From Pseudomonadota bacterium (lineage in GTDB: Bacteria; Pseudomonadota; Gammaproteobacteria; Burkholderiales; Burkholderiaceae_C), in assembly GCA_018240325.1 (NCBI GenBank), contig JAFEFZ010000258.1:1-38262 (forward strand): a stretch of DNA of 38,262 nt, given 5' to 3'. Below are positions 30,672-38,262 of this stretch, piece by piece. How positions within the stretch are numbered: the first letter of the stretch is position 1; each line of letters begins with the position of its first letter. The position numbers were made by a program, and so were the translations under genes. The notes under the pieces were generated by a model. That model was given only the letters and a program-made list of their open reading frames with translations, was not told where the DNA came from and did no database searches.

Positions 30672-31421
30672 TCAGCGGTACGCGTCGGGATCGATGCGGC
30701 GCATCTCGGCCTCGATCCAGGCCTCGACCTCGCGCATCAGTTCGTCGGCCCTGCGGCCCGCGGCGGCGATCGGCGGGCCGATCGAGATGTCGACCACGCC
30801 GGGGCGCAGCAGGAAGCTCTTGCCCGGCCAGCAGCGCGCCGAGGCCACGGCGATCGGCACGATCGGCGTGCCGGTCTCGACCGCCAGGCGCGCCGCGCCG
30901 TGCTTGTAGACGCCCTTGGCGCCGCGCGGGGTGCGCGTGCCCTCGGGGAACATGATCACCCAGTTGCCTTTGGCCATGAAGCGCCGGCCCTGATCGGCGA
31001 CGCGGGCCCAGGCCTCGGCGCCCCGGCTGCGGTCGATGTGGATCATGTCCAGCCGCCCGATCGCCCAGCCGAAGAAGGGGATCAGCAGCAGCTCTTTCTT
31101 GAACACGTAGCACAGCGGGTGCGGCATCAGCACCGGGTAGGCGAAGGTCTCCCACGCCGACTGGTGCTTGGACGCCAGGATCACCGCCGCCGTGCCGTCG
31201 GCCGCGCTGGGCACATGGTGCAGGCCCTGCACCCGATGGCGCACGCCGCAGATCCAGCGCCAGCCGAGCATCGCCAGCCAGACCCAGAACACCGCGATCC
31301 GGTACAGCGGCGTGCCCCGGACGAACACCGACGCCGCCACCAGCACCACCGCCACCGGCGCCACGGTGGCCAGCATCCACAGCACGAACAGCGCGGAGCG
31401 CAGCGCCCAGACGGCCCGCAT
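30672..31421 (-). CDS. plsC: 1-acyl-sn-glycerol-3-phosphate acyltransferase
   Basis: A 249-aa inner-membrane acyltransferase that converts lysophosphatidic to phosphatidic acid in phospholipid synthesis. There are one or two N-terminal hydrophobic segments, then the block I motif KHQSAWETF, in which the HX4D acid is Glu instead of Asp, FKKELLLIPFFGW, block III FPEGTRTPRG and IVPIAVASARCW. The Glu variant is found in some homologues, so I do not treat it as inactive. Starts 11 bases after the gmhB stop. One of several plsC-like genes expected in such a genome. Confidence 0.9.
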   Translation of the reverse strand: MRAVWALRSALFVLWMLATVAPVAVVLVAASVFVRGTPLYRIAVFWVWLAMLGWRWICGVRHRVQGLHHVPSAADGTAAVILASKHQSAWETFAYPVLMPHPLCYVFKKELLLIPFFGWAIGRLDMIHIDRSRGAEAWARVADQGRRFMAKGNWVIMFPEGTRTPRGAKGVYKHGAARLAVETGTPIVPIAVASARCWPGKSFLLRPGVVDISIGPPIAAAGRRADELMREVEAWIEAEMRRIDPDAYR

Positions 31422-31432
31422 CGCGCGACCCT

Positions 31433-32032
31433 TCAGCGCAGGGCGCCGGGTTGCGAATCCGGCTGGTGTTCGCGCTCGAGCAGGAAGGCGGCAAAGGCCG
31501 CGAGATCGGCGTGCACGTGCGCGCCGTCGACCTGCGCGAGCATCGCGGCCACCTGCGGCCCGTCCAGCGCCTGCGCCCGGCCGCTGCGCACCAGGTGCGG
31601 CTGGCAGCCCGCGGCCTGCGCCGCCTGCAGGTCGCGCAGGGTGTCGCCGACCATCGGCACCTGCGCCAGGTCCACGCCGTAGCGCCGGCCGATCTCGAGG
31701 ATCATGCCGGGCAGCGGCTTGCGGCAGGCGCACTGCACCTCGGGCGCGTGCGGGCACAGGAACACCGCGTCGATGCGCCCGCCCAGGGCCTGCAGCCGGC
31801 GCAGCATGTGGGCGTGCACCGCGTTGACGGCGGCCGTGTCGATCATGCCGCGGCCGATGCCCGACTGGTTGGTGGCGACCACCACGTGCCAGCCGGCATG
31901 GTTGAGCCGCGCCACCGCCTCGAGCGCACCCGGCAGCGCCACCCATTCCTCGGGCGCCTTGATGTGCTCTTCGTGGAATTCGTTGAGGATGCCGTCGCGG
32001 CCGAGGATGATCAGCTTCAGGATCGGCTGCAT
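31433..32032 (-). CDS. gmhB: GmhB-type heptose-bisphosphate phosphatase with nucleophile replaced
   Basis: A 199-aa HAD-family protein of the D-glycero-beta-D-manno-heptose 1,7-bisphosphate 7-phosphatase type (LPS-core heptose synthesis). Family features are VVVATNQSGIGRG, the zinc cluster CPHAPEVQCACRKP (C, H, C, C) and MVGDTLRDLQAAQAAG. The expected motif IxLDRDGxxN reads IILGRDGILNEF: the nucleophilic Asp (position 11) is Gly, while the second Asp (13) is kept. The codon is GGC where the family has GAC/GAT, so one base decides it. Either an error, an inactive enzyme or a lineage-specific variant. Same order, glyS-gmhB-plsC, as in other Burkholderiales. Confidence 0.88.
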   Translation of the reverse strand: MQPILKLIILGRDGILNEFHEEHIKAPEEWVALPGALEAVARLNHAGWHVVVATNQSGIGRGMIDTAAVNAVHAHMLRRLQALGGRIDAVFLCPHAPEVQCACRKPLPGMILEIGRRYGVDLAQVPMVGDTLRDLQAAQAAGCQPHLVRSGRAQALDGPQVAAMLAQVDGAHVHADLAAFAAFLLEREHQPDSQPGALR

Positions 32033-32056
32033 CGGCGGCTCCTGCGGCGCGTGCTC

Positions 32057-34186
32057 TCAGGCGGCCAGCCGCGACAGATCGGCCACGCGGTTCATCGCCG
32101 CGTGCAGTTGGGCCAGCAGCGCCAGCCGGTTGGCGCGCAGCGCCGGGTCTTCGGCGTTGACCATCACCTGGTCGAAGAAGGCGTCCACCGGCGCCTTCAG
32201 CACCGCCAGCGCCTGCAGCGAGCCGGCCAGGTCGCCGGCCTCGTAGGCGGCGCCGGCGCGCGCCGCCGCCTGCTGCAGCGCCTGGTGCAGCGCGGTCTCG
32301 GCGGGGTCGCGCAGCAGTGCCGCGCGCACGCCGTCGGCGGCCGGTACGGCGTCGGACTTCTTCAGGATGTTGCCCACGCGCTTGTTGGCCGCTGCCAGCG
32401 CCGGCGCCTCGGGCAGCTCGGCGAAGCGGCGCAGCGCCGCCAGCCGCGCCGGCAGCTCGGCCCAGCGCGCGCTGCGCCGCTCGAGCACCGCGTCGACCTC
32501 CTGCGCGCTCCAGCCCTGCTCGCGCAGGTAGCCGACCAGGCGCTCGCGCAGGAACAGGCCCACTTCGGCCTGCGCCTGGCCGTGCTCGGGGCCGAAGGCG
32601 GCGAAGGCCCAGCCGATCAGCTCGTCGGCATCCAGCGGCAGCGCGCGCTCGATCAGCATGCGGATCACGCCGAGCGCGTGGCGGCGCAGCGCGAACGGAT
32701 CCTTGTCGCCGCTGGGCAGCTGGCCGATGCCGAACAGGCCGGCCAACGTCTCGAGCTTGTCGGCCAGCGCCACCGCGACGCCGCAGGCGCCGCGCGGCAG
32801 CTCGTCGCCGGCGAAGCGCGGCCGGTAGTGGTCTTCGATCGCGAACGCGACCTCTTCGGTCTCGCCGTCGTGGCGCGCGTAGTAGCCGCCCATCACGCCC
32901 TGCAGCTCGGGGAACTCGCCGACCATGTCGGTCAGCAGGTCGGCCTTGGCCAGCAGCGCGGCGCGCTCGGCCGCCTGCGCCAGCGCCGGCCCGCCGATCG
33001 CGCCGCCGATGCGCGCCGCGAGCGCGCGCACCCGCTGCACCCGCTGGCCCTGCGTGCCGAGCTTGCCGTGGTAGACCACCTGGTCGAGCTGCGGCACGCG
33101 CGACGCGAGCGTGCGCCTGCGGTCCTGGTCGAAGAAGAAGCGCGCGTCGGCCAGCCGCGGGCGCACCACGCGCTCGTTGCCTTCGATCACGCGGCTCGGG
33201 TCTTCGGGGCGGATGTTGCTGACCACGAGGAAGCGGTGGGTCAGGCGGCCCGCGGCGTCGAGCAGCGGGAAGTACTTCTGGTTGGCCTTCATCGTCAGGA
33301 TCAGGCACTCCTGCGGCACCGCGAGGAATGCCTCGTCGAAGCGGCAGGCGAGCACGTTGGGCCGCTCGACCAGCGCGCTCACCTCGTCGAGCAGCGCGTC
33401 GTCGTCGATCGGCCGCAGGCCGCCGGCCGCCGCCTGCAACTGCTGCTCGATCTCGGCGCGGCGCTCGGCGAAGGAGGCGATCACCGCGCCTTCGTCGCGC
33501 AACTGCTGCGCGTAGTGGTCGGCGTCGCGCAGCTCGATCGGGTCGACCCGCGCCTCGAAGCGGTGGCCGCGCGTGCTGCGGCCGGCCTGCAGCCCGAGCA
33601 CCGACACCGGCACGACTTCGGCGCCGTGCAGCGCGACCAGCCCGTGCGCCGGGCGCACGAAGTGCACGCTCGTCCAGCCCGGCTGGAAGCCCTCGCCCTC
33701 GCCCTGGTGCAGCTGGTATTGCATCACCTTGGGGATCGGCAGCTTCGCCACTGCATCGGCCAGCGCCTGCTGCAGGCCCTCGGCCAGCGTGGCGCCGGCC
33801 ACCGTGCTGTGCAGGAACAGCGTCTCGGCCTTGCCCTCGCCCTGGCGCTGCAGCTGCGGCAGCACCGACGCATCGGCGCCGAGCGCGGCCAGCTTCTTGA
33901 GCAGCGCCGGCGTCGGCGCACCGGCGGCGTCGAGGCCGACCGCCGCCGGCATCAGCTTGCTCTGCACCTGGCGGTCGGCCGCGCGCGCCGCCACGCCGCG
34001 CACGTGCACTGCGAGCCGGCGCGGGCTGGCGTAGGCGGTCACCGCCGCGTCGGCCGCCGCCAGGCCCTGCGCGCGCAGGCCGGCGGCCAGCTCGTGCGCG
34101 AAGGCCTCGCCGAGCTTCTTCAGCGCCTTGGGCGGCAGCTCCTCGACGAAGAGCTCGACCAGCAGGTTGTTCATCAACGCATCCAT
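32057..34186 (-). CDS. glyS: Glycyl-tRNA synthetase beta subunit
   Basis: A 709-aa beta subunit of the heterotetrameric glycyl-tRNA synthetase. The N-terminus NNLLVELFVEELPPKALKKL is the family signature, followed by STRGHRF, MKANQKYFPLLD and DKLETLAGLFGIGQLPSGDKDPFALRR. The C-terminal anticodon-binding region ends NRLALLAQLHAAMNRVADLS. It charges tRNA-Gly together with GlyQ. The ATG at 34186 lies two bases after the glyQ stop; a second ATG at 34174 would remove four residues. The stop is 24 bases before gmhB. Confidence 0.98.
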   Translation of the reverse strand: MDALMNNLLVELFVEELPPKALKKLGEAFAHELAAGLRAQGLAAADAAVTAYASPRRLAVHVRGVAARAADRQVQSKLMPAAVGLDAAGAPTPALLKKLAALGADASVLPQLQRQGEGKAETLFLHSTVAGATLAEGLQQALADAVAKLPIPKVMQYQLHQGEGEGFQPGWTSVHFVRPAHGLVALHGAEVVPVSVLGLQAGRSTRGHRFEARVDPIELRDADHYAQQLRDEGAVIASFAERRAEIEQQLQAAAGGLRPIDDDALLDEVSALVERPNVLACRFDEAFLAVPQECLILTMKANQKYFPLLDAAGRLTHRFLVVSNIRPEDPSRVIEGNERVVRPRLADARFFFDQDRRRTLASRVPQLDQVVYHGKLGTQGQRVQRVRALAARIGGAIGGPALAQAAERAALLAKADLLTDMVGEFPELQGVMGGYYARHDGETEEVAFAIEDHYRPRFAGDELPRGACGVAVALADKLETLAGLFGIGQLPSGDKDPFALRRHALGVIRMLIERALPLDADELIGWAFAAFGPEHGQAQAEVGLFLRERLVGYLREQGWSAQEVDAVLERRSARWAELPARLAALRRFAELPEAPALAAANKRVGNILKKSDAVPAADGVRAALLRDPAETALHQALQQAAARAGAAYEAGDLAGSLQALAVLKAPVDAFFDQVMVNAEDPALRANRLALLAQLHAAMNRVADLSRLAA

Positions 34187-34188
34187 CG

Positions 34189-35118
<930 letters not shown>

Positions 35119-35228
35119 CGGGTTGGGCAGGCGGTGCGGATGCAAGGGCGCGATTCTACGAAGCGGGTGCCGCGGCACGGCTGCCCCGGATTGCGGCAGA
35201 TGCCGCGCCGGGTGCGGCGCTCAGCCTC

Positions 35229-36761
35229 TCAGCCGCTGCGGCGTGCGCACCAGCGGGCGCCGGCCGCCGCCGCGACGGCCAGCAGCACCCAGGGCCAGGC
35301 GCCGAATCGAGCGCTCCACCACGCATAGGGCGTCAGCCCCACGCGGCCCTGAACCGTGCCTTCGAGCACGCCCTGCGTATACGGCTTCAGCATCGCGTCG
35401 ACCCGGCCGCGGTCGTCGATGATCGCGGTGGCGCCGGTGTTGGTGGCGCGCAGCATCGGCCGCTGGAATTCGAGCGTGCGCATGCGCGAGATGTTCAGGT
35501 GCTGCGGCACCGCCACCGTGTCGCCGAACCAGCCGATGTTGCTGAGGTTGGCGAAGACCGTCGGCGCGCGCGCCGCATCGGCGAAGCGCGGCGCCAGTTC
35601 GTCGCCGAACAGGTCTTCGTAGCAGATGTTGGGCGCCACGCGCTGCGCGCCGACCGCGAACGACGGCGCGTTCAACGGCCCGCGCTCGAAGTCGCCCAGC
35701 GGGATGTTCATCAGTTCGGTGAACCAGCGGAAGCCCCGCGGGATGAACTCGCCGAAAGGCACCAGGTGCACCTTGTCGTAGCGGTAGGGCTCGCGCCCGG
35801 CGGTGGCGGCGTCCAGGCCCAGCACCGAGTTGGTGTAGCCGTGCTCGAAGTCGCCCAGCGGCACGCCGATCAGCGCCGCCTGGCGCGAGCGTTCGAAGTG
35901 CGCGCGCAGCCCGGCCCAGTAGCCGGGCGCGACGTCTTCGAGCTGCTGCGGCAGCAGCGGCACTGCGGTCTCGGGGGCGATCACCAGGTCGCCCCGCGCC
36001 TGCTGCAGGGTGCGGCCGACCCAGGCGAGCGCTTCGGGCATGTGCTCGGCCGCGAACTTCTCGTCCTGCGCGACGTTGCCCTGCAGCAGCGACACCCGCA
36101 GATCGCCTGCCGGCCGGGTGAAATCGGGCACCGCGGCAGCGCCGGCCAGGCCGAGCAGCGCCGCGGCCACGGCCAGCGGCGCGACGGCACGGCGCGGCGT
36201 GCGGCGCAGCCGCCAGGCCTGGCCGGCCAGCGCGGCGACGAAGGCGGCGGCCGCGCCGACGCCGGCCACGCCGGCGAAGGGCGCCAGCAGCGCCAGCGGG
36301 CCGTCGATCTGCGCATAGCCGCTGGCCAGCCACGGGAAGCCGGTGAACAGCCAGGTGCGCGCCTGTTCGGCCAGCGCCCACAGCGCGGCGAACAGCAGCG
36401 CGTCCACGAATGGGCGGCCGCAGCGCCAGCGCGCGTACAGGGCCATCGCCAGCCCCAGGTACAGCGCCAGCGCGCCGGCCAGCGCCGCCACCGCCGCCGC
36501 CGCCAGCGGCGCCGGCAGGCCACCGTAGCGGTGCATGCTGATGAACAGCCACCACACCCCGCCCGCGAGCCAGCCGCTGCCGTAGGCCCAGCCGTACAGC
36601 GCGGCGCGCCGGGGCGCAGCCTGCGCGACGGCGGCCGCCAGCACCGCCGCCGCGGCGATCGGCAGCAACCAGGCCGCCGTGTGCACGAACGCCAGCGTCT
36701 GCAGCGCGCCGAGCGCCGCCAGGCCGAGCGCGCGCCACGCGCTGCCGCGAGCGTGGCTCAA
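35229..36761 (-). CDS. lnt: Apolipoprotein N-acyltransferase
   Basis: A 510-aa inner-membrane enzyme that N-acylates lipoproteins as the last step of maturation. About six to seven N-terminal transmembrane helices are followed by a nitrilase-like periplasmic domain and a C-terminal helix (WPWVLLAVAAAAG). The catalytic Glu is in APETAVPLL, Lys in YDKVHLVPFGEF and Cys in NICYEDLFGDE. The start is TTG at 36761, overlapping the corC stop as TTGA, typical coupling in this operon. The lipoproteins predicted elsewhere in the window would be among its substrates. Confidence 0.96.
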   Translation of the reverse strand: MSHARGSAWRALGLAALGALQTLAFVHTAAWLLPIAAAAVLAAAVAQAAPRRAALYGWAYGSGWLAGGVWWLFISMHRYGGLPAPLAAAAVAALAGALALYLGLAMALYARWRCGRPFVDALLFAALWALAEQARTWLFTGFPWLASGYAQIDGPLALLAPFAGVAGVGAAAAFVAALAGQAWRLRRTPRRAVAPLAVAAALLGLAGAAAVPDFTRPAGDLRVSLLQGNVAQDEKFAAEHMPEALAWVGRTLQQARGDLVIAPETAVPLLPQQLEDVAPGYWAGLRAHFERSRQAALIGVPLGDFEHGYTNSVLGLDAATAGREPYRYDKVHLVPFGEFIPRGFRWFTELMNIPLGDFERGPLNAPSFAVGAQRVAPNICYEDLFGDELAPRFADAARAPTVFANLSNIGWFGDTVAVPQHLNISRMRTLEFQRPMLRATNTGATAIIDDRGRVDAMLKPYTQGVLEGTVQGRVGLTPYAWWSARFGAWPWVLLAVAAAAGARWCARRSG

Positions 36762-37624
36762 ACCTGCCCGGGCTTCGCGCCGCCGGCGCGCACCACGCGG
36801 AACCAGCGCACCGCACCGCCGCGCGCCAGCATCACCGACAGCCGCAGGCCGCCGACTTCGGCGGTCTCGCCGCGCCGCGGCACGTGGCCGATCTCGTCGG
36901 CGACGAGGCCGCCGATGGTTTCGAACTCGTCTTCGGGCAGGCGCACGCCGAAGGCCTGGTTGACGGCCGCCACCGTGGCGTCGCCGGCCACCCGGTGGCT
37001 GCCGTCGGCCAGCGTGTAGATGCCGCTGTACTCTTCGTCATCGTCGTCGAACTCGTCTTCGATCTCGCCGACGATCTCCTCGAGCACGTCCTCGATCGTG
37101 ATCAGGCCGGCGGTCTGGCCGAACTCGTCGATCACGATCGCCAGGTGGTTGCGGTTGCTGCGGAAGTCGCGCAGCAGCTCGTTCAGCCGCTTGCTCTCGG
37201 GCACGAACACCGCCGGGCGCAGCAGCGTGCGCAGGTTCAGACCGGGTGCGCGCTGCAGCTTCAGCAGATCCTTGGCCATCAGGATGCCGATGATGTTGTC
37301 GCGGGCGCCCTCGTGCACCGGGAAGCGCGAGTGCGCGGTGCGGATCACCGTCGCCAGCAGCTCGTCGTAGGGCGCATCGATCCCGAGCAGGTCCATCCGC
37401 GGCGCGGCCACCATCACGTCGCCGGCGGTCATGTCGGCGATGCGCAGCACGCCCTCGAGCATCTGGCGCGAATCGGGCTCGATCAGCTCGCGCTCTTCGG
37501 CCTCGGCCAGTGTTTCCAGCAATTCGGCGCGCGAATCGGGGCCCGGCGAGATGAACTCGACCAGCCGCTCGAGCAGCGATCGCTTGTCGGCCCCCGCTCG
37601 GGGCGGCCGGGGTGGGTCGGACAC
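36758..37624 (-). CDS. corC: CorC/HlyC-family transporter-associated protein (two CBS domains)
   Basis: A 288-aa cytoplasmic protein. The N-terminal tail is followed by paired CBS domains (VMVAAPRMDLLGIDAPYDELL and FVPESKRLNELLRDFRSNRNH, with VIDEFGQTAGLITIEDVLEEIVGEIEDEFD), then a CorC_HlyC domain (LADGSHRVAGDATVAAVNQAF). It has no transmembrane domain, as in CorC/YbeX rather than full-length hemolysin-C-like transporters. CorC is linked to magnesium/cobalt efflux. It starts with GTG at 37624 with no clear ribosome-binding site. It heads the corC-lnt pair. Confidence 0.95.
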   Translation of the reverse strand: MSDPPRPPRAGADKRSLLERLVEFISPGPDSRAELLETLAEAEERELIEPDSRQMLEGVLRIADMTAGDVMVAAPRMDLLGIDAPYDELLATVIRTAHSRFPVHEGARDNIIGILMAKDLLKLQRAPGLNLRTLLRPAVFVPESKRLNELLRDFRSNRNHLAIVIDEFGQTAGLITIEDVLEEIVGEIEDEFDDDDEEYSGIYTLADGSHRVAGDATVAAVNQAFGVRLPEDEFETIGGLVADEIGHVPRRGETAEVGGLRLSVMLARGGAVRWFRVVRAGGAKPGQV

Positions 37625-37745
37625 GGGGCGGGTGTCGGCAGTCAGGGCAGGCCGAGAATACCCCAGCGCTGCGGCGCCACGGTGCCGCAGCCCGGGTTTC
37701 GCCCTGCCGGCGGCACCTGCCGGCCGAACGCGGCATCATGCGTGC

Positions 37746-38105
37746 ATGCTTCGCCTGATCACGCCGGCTGCGGCGGCGCTCGCCGCGATCGCGGCATGCG
37801 CGACGCCGGCCGAGGCGCCGACGCTGGCCACGATGATCGACGCCGCGAAGGCCGATGCCGCGCGCCGCTTGCCGGCTGCGGCCGGCGCGCTGGAGCTGGT
37901 GCAGGCCCAGGCCGTGACCTGGAGCGACGGCGCGCTGGGTTGCCCCGAACCGGGCCGGGCCTATACGCAGGCGCTGGTCCCGGGTTGGCAGATCCGGCTG
38001 CGCGCCGGCACCGAAGTGCTGGACTACCATGCCAGCCGCGGCGGCGCGCTGCTGCTGTGCCCGCCCGGCCGGGCGGTGCTGCCGCCGGCCGGCGCGCGCT
38101 ACTAG
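37746..38105 (+). CDS. Small predicted lipoprotein
   Basis: A 119-aa predicted lipoprotein. MLRLITPAAAALAAIAAC gives a short signal peptide with the lipobox IAAC. The rest is Ala-rich with one disulfide-like pair (GCPEPGRAYTQALVPGWQ and LLCPPGR) and the motif WSDGALGCPEPGxxYxQxxxPGW. I believe this resembles proteins of a small conserved family in proteobacteria, but I cannot name it. It is divergent from corC. Its TAG stop lies two bases before a MITE-like element. Confidence 0.75.
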   Translation: MLRLITPAAAALAAIAACATPAEAPTLATMIDAAKADAARRLPAAAGALELVQAQAVTWSDGALGCPEPGRAYTQALVPGWQIRLRAGTEVLDYHASRGGALLLCPPGRAVLPPAGARY

Positions 38106-38107
38106 TG

Positions 38108-38262
38108 CAGTGTTCCACTCTGTGCCGCACTTAAGAAAGCCGATGGATTTGTCGTCCTGGCTAGGCGCAAACCGCAGCGATGCCCAGTGGCATCGCGAGG
38201 ATTTGCAACGACGCCAGGGCGGCAAAGGCGCGGTTTTATGTGCTGCATAGCGTGGAACACTG
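38108..38262. mobile_element. MITE-like element with terminal inverted repeats
   Basis: A 155-bp element bounded by perfect 11-bp inverted repeats, CAGTGTTCCAC on the left (38108-38118) and its complement at 38252-38262, which is the last base of the window. The match extends imperfectly to about 29 bases (about 24 identical). The interior has a nested hairpin GCGATGCC-CAGT-GGCATCGC (38177-38196) and a further pair TTTGTCGTCCTGGC / GCCAGGGCGGCAAA, so the whole element can fold as one long hairpin. It encodes no convincing protein. Such elements are moved by a transposase encoded elsewhere. That the window ends exactly at the repeat suggests a contig break in a multicopy sequence. Confidence 0.8.

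Noticed and set aside
35119-35228. Possible leader regulation (T-box/riboswitch) before glyQS
   Set aside because: T-boxes are not expected in proteobacteria, and no anti-terminator-like structure is visible in the 110 bases.

Overview
The window is a stretch of high-G+C (about 70% by eye) proteobacterial chromosome. It most resembles Burkholderiales of the Rubrivivax/Leptothrix/Methylibium type. This rests on the gene order corC-lnt-glyQ-glyS-gmhB-plsC-metallopeptidase, a PEP-CTERM surface protein, a betaproteobacterial protein style and the absence of T-run terminators. It is an inference from gene content; there is no rRNA or other phylogenetic marker and I see no tRNA.

Layout, left to right. 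(1) 1-4205, minus strand: a tightly packed nucleoside-salvage operon, cdd-punA-(45-aa small ORF)-deoC-deoA-ridA-like-PaaI-like thioesterase. Almost every junction is an ATGA or TGATG overlap, and the last gene runs off the left edge. (2) 4374-5389: a 13-bp tandem repeat, a small lipoprotein gene and a plus-strand cupin gene. (3) 5557-12742, minus strand: a surface-protein locus transcribed from a good sigma-54 (-24/-12) site: small lipoprotein, 1978-aa beta-repeat protein with a C-terminal PEP-CTERM sorting signal, then two overlapping genes for related single-pass coiled-coil membrane proteins. (4) 13095-13259: a probable transposase remnant. (5) 13467-19789: a divergent unit with an AraC-type regulator facing a five-gene operon (haem-motif beta-propeller protein, two small membrane proteins, zinc alcohol dehydrogenase, alpha/beta hydrolase). 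A 21-bp-spaced direct repeat lies between them.

(6) 20030-23986, minus strand: acyl-CoA dehydrogenase, LysE-type exporter, thiolase (with a 44-bp tandem duplication across its 3' end) and beta-carbonic anhydrase. (7) 24236-26541, plus strand: overlapping MBL-fold hydrolase and M20 amidohydrolase genes. (8) 26824-28897: a monoacylglycerol-lipase-like hydrolase, a SHOCT membrane protein and a short SDR. (9) 28878-37624, minus strand: FkbM methyltransferase, YgjP-like metallopeptidase, plsC-like acyltransferase, gmhB, glyS, glyQ, lnt and corC, i.e. envelope biogenesis plus glycyl-tRNA synthetase. (10) 37746-38262: a small lipoprotein gene, then a 155-bp MITE-like element whose right terminal inverted repeat is exactly the end of the window.

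The least described content is the sigma-54-driven PEP-CTERM locus with its paralogous membrane pair, the AraC-linked redox operon, the nested 45-aa ORF in the nucleoside operon, and a GmhB whose nucleophilic aspartate is replaced by glycine. All functions are read from sequence motifs; nothing was searched.
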